From positions 1 through 15,593 of the forward strand of contig JAAUTT010000017.1 in the NCBI GenBank assembly GCA_012031335.1: a DNA stretch of 15,593 bases. Direction: 5' to 3'. Below the pieces are notes generated by a model that ran no database searches, had not been told where the DNA came from, and saw nothing but the letters and a program-made list of their open reading frames with translations. Origin of the DNA: Bacteroidales bacterium. Lineage in GTDB: Bacteria; Bacteroidota; Bacteroidia; Bacteroidales; JAAUTT01. This document shows positions 1-7,954 of the stretch, in pieces. Each line of letters starts with the position of its first letter. Position 1 is the stretch's first letter. The translations under genes were made by a program, and so were the position numbers.

Positions 1-2
1 CT

Positions 3-1118
3 TGGGTTTCGTCGAATGCTTCGATTACTTTCCAACACCCGGTTGTTGTATACGGAAAACTGCACATCTCAGACAATGGCTTTATGGATGGCGGCCCTGT
101 AATTGTTACCCGCGAAAGTGGTGAAATAGAAATTGAAGGAGGAACATTACTTGTTAAACAATTCAGGCCTTCTACTGTAACCGCATCTACGCCCAGAGGG
201 AGTTTTACTATGACCAATGGCATCATGAATGTCACTGGCCCCCAACATGCCGGAGGTTTTGCAATGTTCGACTGGTCCTATGCCAACACATCCTTTAAAA
301 TGAGTGGTGGAACAATTAACATTAACGATGCCAACGGAACCGGGTCACTCCTGATAAATTCCGTAAATTACGATATCACCGGCGGTAACATCAATATCAA
401 TATTCCAACCACAAATAACGCAGTAATTCAATCCACTGTACCAATCTGGAATCTGAACATTTCAAAAGCTGCTGCTACTGCAAACAGGGCAATAATTGCA
501 GGCCTTCCCCTCCAGGTACTGAATAATTTAACCATTCAGACCGGCAACAATCCGACATTGGATGCCAATGGTAACAATGTATTCGTGGGAGGTAATTTTA
601 ACCTTCAGACAGGTACAACTTATACTCCGGGAACAAATACCACCACCTTCAATGGTAATGGTGGCCAAACTTTTGACAACGCAGGTTCCATCACCGGAGG
701 CTTATACCGCCTCGAGGTAAGCAATTCGGGCAACCTGACAATCAGTAACGACCTTGCCGTTACAAACAATCTGACCATAAATCAGGGGTGCTTTATTAAT
801 GATAATGGTAAAATTATCCGGGTTAGCGGAAATATTTATAACTCAGGAACAGCTGTAAGCAAAGCCGGTGGAGGAATTGAAACCAACGGAACCGTCAACC
901 AGGAAATTGGGGGTTCCGGATCAGGGGTATTTGGCAACCTTTATGTAAACAAAACAACGGGAACGCTATCGTTAGCTGCCAACCAAAGTGTTTTGGGGAA
1001 TATCCGGCTGGTAAACGGTAATCTCGACATTAAAACCTATAATCTCCGTCTAAGCGAAACTTCGGGCATTTACGATGCCATAACCGGTACCGGCATCAAC
1101 TTTAGTGGTTCCAAATGA
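3..1118 (+). CDS. Giant surface protein, fragment 1: beta-solenoid of module 1
   Basis: The frame is open from the window edge, so the ATG at 84 is internal and not a true start. The sequence is low in Cys and rich in Asn, Gly, Thr and Ile, with short strands separated by Gly/Asn turns, as in right-handed beta-helix or solenoid folds of secreted Bacteroidota proteins. It contains PIWNLNI and the run NNLTI...GNNVFVGGNFN, which recur in the second module as PLWNLEI and NNLNI...GWDVNIGGNLT, so this is the same module type. It ends with ITGTGINFSGSK and an artificial TGA. Adding one A at 1113-1115 continues it into MIRTSGNQSDGG of the next piece. Function is unknown; a structural surface role is inferred. 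Confidence 0.75.
   Translation, partial: WVSSNASITFQHPVVVYGKLHISDNGFMDGGPVIVTRESGEIEIEGGTLLVKQFRPSTVTASTPRGSFTMTNGIMNVTGPQHAGGFAMFDWSYANTSFKMSGGTININDANGTGSLLINSVNYDITGGNININIPTTNNAVIQSTVPIWNLNISKAAATANRAIIAGLPLQVLNNLTIQTGNNPTLDANGNNVFVGGNFNLQTGTTYTPGTNTTTFNGNGGQTFDNAGSITGGLYRLEVSNSGNLTISNDLAVTNNLTINQGCFINDNGKIIRVSGNIYNSGTAVSKAGGGIETNGTVNQEIGGSGSGVFGNLYVNKTTGTLSLAANQSVLGNIRLVNGNLDIKTYNLRLSETSGIYDAITGTGINFSGSK
1113..1115 (+). other. Probable one-base deletion (A run)
   Basis: The frame changes from 3 to 2 here. Reading AAAA instead of AAA gives SGSK-MIRTSGNQSDGG without a stop and joins two halves of one repeated module. Confidence 0.75.
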
Positions 1119-1792
1119 TCCGTACCTCGGGGAACCAGAGCGACGGAGGGTTAACCAAAGCTTATGGAGCTGCCGGGGCCTTTGTTTTTCCTGTTGGAAC
1201 AAACGCAGACTATACCCCTGCCACCATTCAATTTAACTCGGCACCTGCAACCTGGGGAACTGTAACTGTTAAACCGGTACCTACATACAATCCCCTGGTA
1301 ACTTCGGGTAATTCGCTAAACTATTACTGGAAGACAACCAGTGACGGATTCACAGGCATTCCGTCAGGCGGAGTTACCCACACCTATCACTACACCGATG
1401 CTGCCATTGCAGGCAGAGGCAGCGAGGCGGATTATATTCCGGGAAGCTATCGGCCCGATTCATGGACAATCATAAATGATAAATCCAAGGTAATCGACAA
1501 CTCAAACGACATTCAGTTCAACAATATAAATACCATTGATGGTGAATATACGGCGGGTGAATCGGATGCATTTCAAACTATTAAGATATTTTACAGCCGA
1601 CAATCAGGAGCATGGAACGATTACCAGACCTGGAGTACCGATTCGGTTGGCGGTAACCCAGTACCGGACCCTGCACCAGGCTCAAATGTTGCCGGTGTTA
1701 ATATTCCCGGGCCAAACAATCCGGTAGTTATTGGAAATGGATTGGCTAAAATCATACGGTTACCGTTCCGTCCACTTTTTCGAACATCATAA
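1115..1792 (+). CDS. Giant surface protein, fragment 2: FPVG domain and TWSTD linker of module 1
   Basis: This piece continues fragment 1 after a missing A. Its 4-base ATGA overlap imitates translational coupling, but the ATG is internal. It contains GAFVFPVGTNADYTP (about 1177-1220), a YYW...HTYHYTD...Y.PGSY domain, IDGEYTAG (about 1535-1560) and the linker YSRQSGAWNDYQTWSTD (about 1593-1643) followed by a Pro/Gly-rich stretch. Each element has a counterpart 2.7 kb downstream (FPIGISGKYTP, YYW...HFYKY, IDGEYTAG, YSRTAGDWEDADTWSTD), showing tandem module duplication. Real coding in this frame ends near 1750; the tail IIRLPFRPLFRTS is out of frame after a one-base loss in the A run at 1748-1751. 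Confidence 0.75.
   Translation: MIRTSGNQSDGGLTKAYGAAGAFVFPVGTNADYTPATIQFNSAPATWGTVTVKPVPTYNPLVTSGNSLNYYWKTTSDGFTGIPSGGVTHTYHYTDAAIAGRGSEADYIPGSYRPDSWTIINDKSKVIDNSNDIQFNNINTIDGEYTAGESDAFQTIKIFYSRQSGAWNDYQTWSTDSVGGNPVPDPAPGSNVAGVNIPGPNNPVVIGNGLAKIIRLPFRPLFRTS
1590..1645 (+). repeat. Module boundary linker YSR..G.W....TWSTD, copy 1
   Basis: Encodes FYSRQSGAWNDYQTWSTD after IDGEYTAG. It recurs once in the window and marks the end of one solenoid module and the start of the next. Confidence 0.7.
1748..1751 (+). other. Probable one-base deletion (A run)
   Basis: The frame changes from 2 to 1. Reading AAAAA instead of AAAA gives IGNGLAK-NHTVTVPSTF, matching the IAPGHTITIND entry of the next module. 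Confidence 0.75.
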
Positions 1793-1800
1793 CCGGAAAT

Positions 1801-3960
1801 TTGGTTATAAATAACGGATCGACGCTGGATTTAACATCTTCCACGGGACATAATTTCGGATATATCCCCGAATCGAAAGTCTCGGGTAACGGAAAGCTTC
1901 GTATTTCGTCCAATGCAGCAATAGCAACCTTTCCGGGCGGCGATTTCGGCAAATTTTTATCAACAGGCGGAGGTACAGTCGAATATTATACCAGCGGAAC
2001 CAACTTCACACTCCCCGCAAGTGCAACAACATCGACCTATAATAACCTGATAGTTTCACCTGAAACGGGTCGGACCATTACTTTGCCTTCCCTCGACCTT
2101 TCCATTTTCAATAATCTTGAAACCGATGGAACGGGTACTATCCAGCTTAATTCGGCAAGTGTCAGAACATTAACAATAAAAAACGACCTTACCATTAAGC
2201 AGGGAACCTTGAGGTTTATGAACAGCCAAGCTCAAAACATCAATGTTGAAGGTAATGTTACAGTGAACAACGGCACTTCGTTCGATATATCGTCCTCATC
2301 CAATGCAGTGAATACCCTTTTGATCGGAGGGAATCTCATAAACAACGGCACTTTCGATATGTACCGTTCCGCAACTTCTGCCTGCGATGTTACTTTTTAC
2401 GGAGACCAGAACAAAAGCATATCCGGATCGGCAACATTAACCGAGTTTAACTATCTGAATGTCGACAAAGGCATAAGCAGGAATACATTACTCGACGCCA
2501 CCATCGACAAACTAACACTCCAGGGAAGTGGCAATGCATTGCGGTTAAACAACGGTACATTCAGGGTATCCAATCCGGCTCTTTCGTTTACCTTATCGAC
2601 CAACAATACTTTCACTATTCCCAAAACAGGCTGTTTATCGGTAAGCGAGGGAACAGTCAACATCGGTACTTCTTCGGATAATGGCGATTTACTGCTTTCG
2701 GGAAGGCTGGAGGTAATTTCGAACGGGATTGTAAATGTTGGGAACGGCGGTAATTTCAATAACGACATTGAATATTCGCCCAACGGCATACCGGAGATTA
2801 TTATCCGAAACAACGGAACACTGAACGTGAATGGTCAAATACGACGGGGCAATACACTAACCAGCGGTTCGTTAAACTTAACCCAATCAGGTGGAAACAT
2901 GCTGATAAGAGGAGCGAATCAAATCACATCCCGAGGAAAACTCGAAATACTGAATGCCGGAAGTGCGTTCAATATATCCGGTGGGACCATTACCATTGAA
3001 AACGGAGGTGGAAGCAATGCCTGGTTTGGTGATGTTTTATTTGACCCCGACAACTATTCAGTTTCAAACGGTACTTTAAGGCTCGGGAATAGCGCAACCA
3101 CAAATACATCGTTCCTTATAAATGTAGTATGCCCCTTATGGAACCTGGAGATAGACGGAACAACCACCAGCAAAATTGCCGATGTTCGGATTAGTCCGCT
3201 TACCATTAAGAACAATCTGAATATTGAGGGAAATGCCCAATTCAGGGCCAACGGGTGGGATGTAAACATTGGCGGCAACCTTACCAATAACAACAGCGGG
3301 AGCTCTGCAGGGTTAACCACTGGTGGATTTCAGGCAGGGAGCAACAAGCAAGTCACTACATTTAACGGCAGCAATCAGGTAATTTCTGGCATTGCCGGCA
3401 ATCTCACCAATTTTGCCAACCTGAAGATATGGTCAACAGGAAGTGTATCTCTGGCTAATAATACAAATCTTGAGATAAACAAAACCTTTTCCCTAGTTTC
3501 CGGGACTTTTTCGGATGAGGGAAATACCGTGAATATACTGGGCAATATCGATAATTCAGCAACTCACTTCAGTTCCACAGCATCCGGAGGCTTGAGGCTT
3601 TCCGGCACTTCCCGGCAAATTATTTCGGGCAGCGGAAGTGGTAAATTCGGGAATATCACCCTGAATAACCCCAACGATGTTGCTATGGTCGACAATTCGG
3701 AAATTGATGGTATCCTGAATTTTACACAAGGAAGTCTTTACATCGACGATTATCAGTTAACACTGGGAGTAAATGCGACCATTGCAGGAACTGTGGATGC
3801 GACACGGCAAATCCGTCTGAACGGCGCCCTGAGCGACCGCGGCGTGCGAAAAAATTTCCCGGCAGGGCCAGCAAATTTTTGTTTTCCCTATAGGAATTTC
3901 AGGAAAATATACGCCAGTGAGTTACAATGTTACAGGTGCAACTACCGATGGTTATATTAA
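1801..3960 (+). CDS. Giant surface protein, fragment 3: beta-solenoid of module 2
   Basis: Homologous reading in this frame begins at 1750 (NHTVTVPSTFSNIITGN), upstream of the TTG at 1801 that a gene caller would choose. About 700 residues of repetitive solenoid follow, with LNNGTLxV, NIxGNxxNNG and SGxGxFGNIxL turns. The half from about 2690 aligns with fragment 1 (SGRLEV..NGIVNVG, PLWNLEI, NNLNI, GGNLTNN, IISGSGSGKFGNITL), so module 1 starts well left of the window. It ends with DRGVRKNFPAGPANF. An extra T at 3876-3880 then throws the frame, giving the false tail CFPYRNFRKIYASEL and a stop at 3960. No signal peptide or catalytic motif is present. It is a scaffold part of the same protein. 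Confidence 0.75.
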   Translation: MVINNGSTLDLTSSTGHNFGYIPESKVSGNGKLRISSNAAIATFPGGDFGKFLSTGGGTVEYYTSGTNFTLPASATTSTYNNLIVSPETGRTITLPSLDLSIFNNLETDGTGTIQLNSASVRTLTIKNDLTIKQGTLRFMNSQAQNINVEGNVTVNNGTSFDISSSSNAVNTLLIGGNLINNGTFDMYRSATSACDVTFYGDQNKSISGSATLTEFNYLNVDKGISRNTLLDATIDKLTLQGSGNALRLNNGTFRVSNPALSFTLSTNNTFTIPKTGCLSVSEGTVNIGTSSDNGDLLLSGRLEVISNGIVNVGNGGNFNNDIEYSPNGIPEIIIRNNGTLNVNGQIRRGNTLTSGSLNLTQSGGNMLIRGANQITSRGKLEILNAGSAFNISGGTITIENGGGSNAWFGDVLFDPDNYSVSNGTLRLGNSATTNTSFLINVVCPLWNLEIDGTTTSKIADVRISPLTIKNNLNIEGNAQFRANGWDVNIGGNLTNNNSGSSAGLTTGGFQAGSNKQVTTFNGSNQVISGIAGNLTNFANLKIWSTGSVSLANNTNLEINKTFSLVSGTFSDEGNTVNILGNIDNSATHFSSTASGGLRLSGTSRQIISGSGSGKFGNITLNNPNDVAMVDNSEIDGILNFTQGSLYIDDYQLTLGVNATIAGTVDATRQIRLNGALSDRGVRKNFPAGPANFCFPYRNFRKIYASELQCYRCNYRWLY
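3876..3880 (+). other. Probable one-base insertion (T run)
   Basis: The frame changes from 1 to 2. Removing one T gives GPANF-VFPIGISGKYTP, matching the FVFPVG and FNFPVG motifs of the other two modules. Confidence 0.8.
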
Positions 3961-6691
3961 AATTCTACCTGTTAATGCCAGTCACCCGAACTTACAGGAT
4001 GCCGCAGGCAACGAACTGGCCTATTACTGGGTTGTATCTTCCTCGGGCTTGGCCAATGCCACGGTTCAGCATTTTTATAAATATTTGCCATCCGATGTTT
4101 CAGGAGCAGAAGTTTCCTATTTAGCCGGGCGTTATTACCAGGGCAACTGGACCCCGGTAGGAGGCATAGCAGGTGGGGTAAATCCAGGATTGGACCAGAT
4201 TAATCTGATGAGCTCCGCGGGAGTAAATTATATCGATGGGGAATATACCGCAGGCATAAACACAAATTTCACCGCTATCCCCGTTTATTACAGCAGAACA
4301 GCTGGCGACTGGGAAGATGCGGACACCTGGTCGACCGATCCTGTACTTAAATTTGCAGGCCCTCCAGCCGCTGCACCTCCTTCGGGGAACCCGGTTTTTA
4401 TTGCACCTGGCCACACCATTACCATTAATGATAATAGCCAGAAAGCTTATTCGGTTGATATACCCGCTACATCAACACTCGACATTCAAAATACGGTATT
4501 TCACTCCCTGGGATACCTCACGGGAGGCGGTACTTTAAATATTACAAGTACCGATGATGGCATGTTTGTTATGCCCGCCGGTAACTACGATTCTTTGATG
4601 TCAACTTCAACCACAACGATTGTTTTTCATAATCCCGATATAAACACTCCGGCCACACTCCCGTTAAAACCGGGGAATATTTACAAACCCCTCCAGAATG
4701 TAATTTTTACAGGCAATGGCACAAAATATATATCGGCCGAAAATTTAAAGGTACTTGGTAACCTCACGGTAGATGGCGGAACTTTAAGCAATACTCTATT
4801 CAATAAAAATATTTATATATCAGGAACCTGGATCGACAATGTGTCCAATGCCGCCAAAACGGGTTTTATTGCGGGAACCGGCTGGGTGAATTTCGAGGGT
4901 AATGCATCTCAAATTATCACTGCAACTAATAATAATTCCACCTTAACCTTTTTTAATTTCAGCATAAACAATCCCAATGGTTTAACCCTGAACGGAAACG
5001 GGGATGTGGAAATTTCGAATTATCTTCAGCTCAGCAATGGGTTAATCCATACCAATCCGGTAAATTCGCTCACATTAAACAGTCTTTCGCCTTCAATAGT
5101 TTTAGGAGGAAGTACCGCATCGTTTGTTAACGGACCTTTGAGAAAGAATCTTAGCGCCGGCTCATATTTCAATTTTCCCGTTGGAAAGGATGGACGATAT
5201 GGAAAAATCAATGTAAATGCTGTAAGTGCCTCGGGGATTCTGGAAGCCGAATTTTACAACGGTGATCCTACCCTGGCAGCAATGCCGGTGTTGAACAAGG
5301 TTTTACCGGTTGATACAGTTAATAATTCGAAGTACTGGCGAATTAACGCCTCATCGGGTATCCAGGGAAATGTAAAAATTTCCTGGGATGCTGTTGATAT
5401 TGCCAGTGGCTTTATCCCCGGTTCGGCCATGGCGCGCAATAAATTGCGCATTGTGAAATGGAACGGGGCAGCATGGGAAAACCAGGGCAACCAGGTGAAC
5501 GATGCCGAAAAAACCGTTCAAACCTCGGCAGTGCAGAACCTTTTGAATAACAATTTCTATGGATTAGCCATTGAAAGCCTTCCCACTGCAGTGATAACTG
5601 CCGGCAGTGCCTCAATATGCAACGATGGTACTTCGGCCAGTATCCGCATAGACCTTACCGGAACCTCCCCCTGGAGCATACGGTACAAAGTCAACGGAGG
5701 CAACGAAACAACAGTTTCCAATATTGCAAGCACTCCTTATAACCTGGTGGTTTCAAATTCAACAATACCTCTTAACGCCGGACCTGGTGTTTACAACTTT
5801 ACCCTTTCGCAGGTAATGGATGCAACAGGAGCTACAGGCATAAAAGACTTTTCAAAAGTATATACCATCACGCTGAACAAATCGCCCAACCCGGTAATTT
5901 CAGGAAACACCACAGTTCCCGGCGGACAAACAGCCACCTATAGTACACTCAACCAAACGGGACACACTTATACATGGACAGTAACCGGTGGCACCATCTC
6001 ATCCGGACAAAATACCAACCAGATTACGGTAACCTGGGGCGCAGGCCCTGCCGGAACAGTACGGGTAACTGAAACGGTAACAGTTGGCGGTTGTTTCAAA
6101 ACAACTGCACCATATAATGTCAATATTACCGACATACCCAACCCGGTGGTTTCGGGGAACTACCAGGTTTGTGCAGGTGCTGCTTCCGAAAACTATTCTA
6201 CTCCCGATGTTAGTACTCATACCTATTTTTGGACTGTAATTGGCGGAACTATCGTTTCGGGACAAAATACACATGCCATTACGGTCGACTGGACAACACC
6301 GGGAAGTGGCAGCGTGAAAGTTGAAGAAACCGGCTCCGAAACCAAATCGAACACCCTTAACGTAACAGTGAATCCTGTTCCTTCGAAAACAAACACTGTT
6401 GTTTTCCCAACCATTTGCGCCGGAGAAACAGCAAACATAATAGTACAGGCAGCCGCACCCGGTATCACCTATCAGCTTCGCCTCGACAGCGACAATAGCA
6501 ATGTTGGGTCAGCGGTAAGCAGCGGTCCTGGTGGAAATGTGATTTTAAGTATCGTGCCGGTAACTGCAACATTATACAACATCAGAGCCTCAAACGAATA
6601 TAACTGTGCCGTACAGCTCAACACCAAAGGATCGGTAACCATTAACCCGATACCTGCAACTGGTGAAGTTTACAGGAAACCAAATAATTAA
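3917..6691 (+). CDS. Giant surface protein, fragment 4: module 2 end, module 3 and PKD-like C-terminus
   Basis: True coding in this frame starts at 3881 (VFPIGISGKYTPVSYNV); the GTG at 3917 is only the first start-like codon. Order: YYW domain and IDGEYTAG (to about 4255), linker YSRTAGDWEDADTWSTD (about 4289-4340), APGHTITIND entry into a shorter solenoid (4400-5130), FNFPVGKDGRYGKINV (about 5170-5215), a YW.....G..G...SWD domain, then ITAGSASICNDG Ig-like, two PKD-like domains with WTVTGGTISSGQNTN and WTVIGGTIVSGQNTH (about 5890-6370; they resemble the Pfam PKD_6 type), and a final domain (TICAGETANI...YNIRASNEYNC) ending GEVYRKPNN. No PNPF-type T9SS sorting domain follows before the terminator, which is odd for such a protein. 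Confidence 0.8.
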   Translation: MSYNVTGATTDGYIKILPVNASHPNLQDAAGNELAYYWVVSSSGLANATVQHFYKYLPSDVSGAEVSYLAGRYYQGNWTPVGGIAGGVNPGLDQINLMSSAGVNYIDGEYTAGINTNFTAIPVYYSRTAGDWEDADTWSTDPVLKFAGPPAAAPPSGNPVFIAPGHTITINDNSQKAYSVDIPATSTLDIQNTVFHSLGYLTGGGTLNITSTDDGMFVMPAGNYDSLMSTSTTTIVFHNPDINTPATLPLKPGNIYKPLQNVIFTGNGTKYISAENLKVLGNLTVDGGTLSNTLFNKNIYISGTWIDNVSNAAKTGFIAGTGWVNFEGNASQIITATNNNSTLTFFNFSINNPNGLTLNGNGDVEISNYLQLSNGLIHTNPVNSLTLNSLSPSIVLGGSTASFVNGPLRKNLSAGSYFNFPVGKDGRYGKINVNAVSASGILEAEFYNGDPTLAAMPVLNKVLPVDTVNNSKYWRINASSGIQGNVKISWDAVDIASGFIPGSAMARNKLRIVKWNGAAWENQGNQVNDAEKTVQTSAVQNLLNNNFYGLAIESLPTAVITAGSASICNDGTSASIRIDLTGTSPWSIRYKVNGGNETTVSNIASTPYNLVVSNSTIPLNAGPGVYNFTLSQVMDATGATGIKDFSKVYTITLNKSPNPVISGNTTVPGGQTATYSTLNQTGHTYTWTVTGGTISSGQNTNQITVTWGAGPAGTVRVTETVTVGGCFKTTAPYNVNITDIPNPVVSGNYQVCAGAASENYSTPDVSTHTYFWTVIGGTIVSGQNTHAITVDWTTPGSGSVKVEETGSETKSNTLNVTVNPVPSKTNTVVFPTICAGETANIIVQAAAPGITYQLRLDSDNSNVGSAVSSGPGGNVILSIVPVTATLYNIRASNEYNCAVQLNTKGSVTINPIPATGEVYRKPNN
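4286..4342 (+). repeat. Module boundary linker YSR..G.W....TWSTD, copy 2
   Basis: Encodes YYSRTAGDWEDADTWSTD, again directly after IDGEYTAG. It lies about 2.7 kb (about 900 codons) after copy 1, which sets the module length. Confidence 0.7.
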
Positions 6692-6715
6692 CAGGTTTTT
6701 ACTTTGCAATAATTT

Positions 6716-6745
6716 GAAGTCAGGGTTTTTTCTGGCTTCTTTTCT
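6716..6745 (+). terminator. Rho-independent terminator after the giant surface gene
   Basis: An 8-bp stem, GAAGTCAG (6716-6723) with CTGGCTTC (6732-6739), has one G-T pair, an 8-base loop and a following TTTTCT. It starts 25 bases after the stop codon. Because it follows so closely, a lost C-terminal domain cannot lie further downstream in the same transcript. Confidence 0.65.
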
Positions 6746-6778
6746 GAAAAGGCCAGGCAAATTCAGAGAGAATAGGCT

Positions 6779-6786
6779 ATTTTTGT
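6779..6786 (+). promoter_or_regulatory. Bacteroidota -7 promoter element for rarD
   Basis: TATTTTTG matches TAnnTTTG exactly and lies 30 bases before the rarD ATG. No convincing TTTG -33 box is seen at the usual distance, so this is moderate evidence. It follows the terminator, which fits separate transcription of the transporter. Confidence 0.4.
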
Positions 6787-6816
6787 GACATTTTAGAACC
6801 TTTTCAATGTAAATTC

Positions 6817-7710
6817 ATGAACAAAGGTACCTGGTACGCCGTTGCCGCATATAGCTTATGGGGTTTATTCCCGTTATACTGGAAAATGTTAAAGCATATA
6901 CCTGCCTTGCAGCTCATTGGACATCGTATCGCATGGTCTTTTGTGAGTTTGTTTGTTGTGCTCCTTGTAATACAACAAGTGAAGGACTTTCGCAGAACCG
7001 CACTTTCTTTTTCGATTATCAGGATATATTTTCTTGCTGCTATGCTGGTAGGCATAAATTGGTTAACCTATGTTTGGGCTGTTAATTCCGGACATATTGT
7101 CGAAACAAGTCTGGGGTATTATATAAATCCTCTCATAAGTGTACTCATCGGAGTGATATTTTTCCGTGAACGGCTTCGGTTTTGGCAATGGTTACCTATC
7201 GCTATAGCCGCAATAGGTGTGATTTATCTTACCCTGGCGCTTGGATCTCTTCCCTGGATTGCCCTTACACTTGCCTTTTCATTTGCTTTTTATGGGATGG
7301 TTAAAAAACTGGCACCATTGGGTTCCCTTCATGGATTAACCCTCGAAACTTTTATGCTATTCTTACCTGCTTTGTTTTACCTTATTTTTACAGAATTGTC
7401 AGGTAATGGAGCTTTGTTTCACCAGGGAATTGGTATCGATTTGCTTCTTATTGGAACAGGATTGGTTACCACCATCCCGCTGTTACTATTCGCTTCGGCA
7501 ACTAAACGTATTCCTCTTTCTGTAGTCGGGATACTTCAATATATTGCTCCTACTGTTCAGCTCTTTATAGGGATTGCAGTATATCATGAGCATTTTACGT
7601 TGCAGCAGTTTATTGGATATAGTTTTGTTTGGTTAGCCTTGCTGATATTTGGCTTCGATAGTTATCATGCCTACCGGAAAAACGAAACGTTTCTGTTTCG
7701 GAACAGGTGA
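6817..7710 (+). CDS. rarD: EamA-family transporter RarD
   Basis: A 297-residue integral inner-membrane protein with about ten hydrophobic segments, the usual RarD length. Family signatures are clear: SLWGLFPLYWKML near residues 13-25, HRIAWS near 36-41, NW.TYVWAVNSG from residue 81, SLGYYINPL near 98-106 and FFRERL just after; the second half has TTIPLLLFASATKRIPLS and LQYIAPT. EamA/DMT proteins export or exchange small metabolites; RarD was named from a chloramphenicol-sensitivity phenotype, and its natural substrate is not established. The start ATG follows AT-rich sequence without a Shine-Dalgarno, normal for the phylum, and a -7 element lies upstream. It is flanked by terminators and probably monocistronic. 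No frameshift or missing region. Confidence 0.93.
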   Translation: MNKGTWYAVAAYSLWGLFPLYWKMLKHIPALQLIGHRIAWSFVSLFVVLLVIQQVKDFRRTALSFSIIRIYFLAAMLVGINWLTYVWAVNSGHIVETSLGYYINPLISVLIGVIFFRERLRFWQWLPIAIAAIGVIYLTLALGSLPWIALTLAFSFAFYGMVKKLAPLGSLHGLTLETFMLFLPALFYLIFTELSGNGALFHQGIGIDLLLIGTGLVTTIPLLLFASATKRIPLSVVGILQYIAPTVQLFIGIAVYHEHFTLQQFIGYSFVWLALLIFGFDSYHAYRKNETFLFRNR

Positions 7711-7954
7711 TATTGCAAAATAAACTAAGCTTTATATTTTAATTTACAACTTTTCCGGTTAAAAGTCAATTTTAAGGGAATGATATATCCCTTATTTCTC
7801 ATTGTTTTATGTTATAGAGAATTACTTGACCTTTTTGTCAGCTTCAACTACCTTTAGTTTTATTGCCAAACTATTTTGCGAAAAGCTAATTTCCTGGCAG
7901 CGCCTTATTTGAAATTTCGAACAGTTTTAATCTATTCACTTTAATTTAATAGTT
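7711..7954 (+). other. Intergenic region between rarD and the PKD gene
   Basis: These 244 AT-rich bases hold no credible coding sequence on either strand. They contain the hairpin at 7773-7794. A leader for the PKD gene must lie here, but no exact TAnnTTTG is present; the nearest are TATTTTG (7872-7878, one base short in the spacer) and TACCTTTA (7849-7856). I do not assign either as the promoter. Confidence 0.5.
7773..7799 (+). terminator. Hairpin terminator after rarD
   Basis: A perfect 7-bp stem, TAAGGGA (7773-7779) with TCCCTTA (7788-7794), encloses an 8-base loop and is followed by TTTCT. It lies about 60 bases after the rarD stop. The stem is AT-containing and short, so it may be weak. 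Confidence 0.5.

Larger units (their letters stand above)
1..6691 (+). other. Reconstructed giant modular surface protein gene (5' partial, three frameshifts)
   Basis: The open pieces in four successive frames read as one protein of at least about 2230 residues when three one-base homopolymer errors (at 1113-1115, 1748-1751 and 3876-3880) are corrected. The frame is open from base 3, so the start codon and signal peptide lie outside the window. Tandem modules are visible: a beta-solenoid rich in NGT/GNL/NIxG turns, a sandwich with FPVG or FPIG, a YYW...IDGEYTAG domain, and a YSR..G.W....TWSTD linker leading into GHTITI-like strands. The C-terminal part has two PKD-like domains (WTV.GGTI..GQNT) and an Ig-like end. 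Families of this kind in Bacteroidota are secreted and cell-surface attached; adhesion or matrix contact is inference. No enzyme motif is seen. The join is well supported because the pieces align with one another as repeats across the breaks. Confidence 0.8.

Noticed and set aside
1113..1120. ATGA overlap as translational coupling of two genes
   Set aside because: The protein on both sides is one module, as shown by alignment with the intact second copy; the ATG is internal and the stop is produced by a missing base.
2451..2813. 120-residue open frame on the - strand
   Set aside because: Antisense to the solenoid, low complexity, no start context or family signature.
3870..3920. Programmed ribosomal frameshifting at T or A runs
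   Set aside because: The shifts occur in both directions, at unrelated positions, in three genes, without a typical slippery heptamer plus stem-loop. Errors in homopolymers explain all six more simply.
3..6691. True pseudogene
   Set aside because: No in-frame nonsense or large deletion is seen apart from single-base homopolymer indels, and the protein pattern is intact on both sides of each.
7840..7900. Promoter of the PKD gene
   Set aside because: Only inexact TAnnTTTG matches are present (TACCTTTA, TATTTTG) with no -33 box at proper spacing, so I did not list one.
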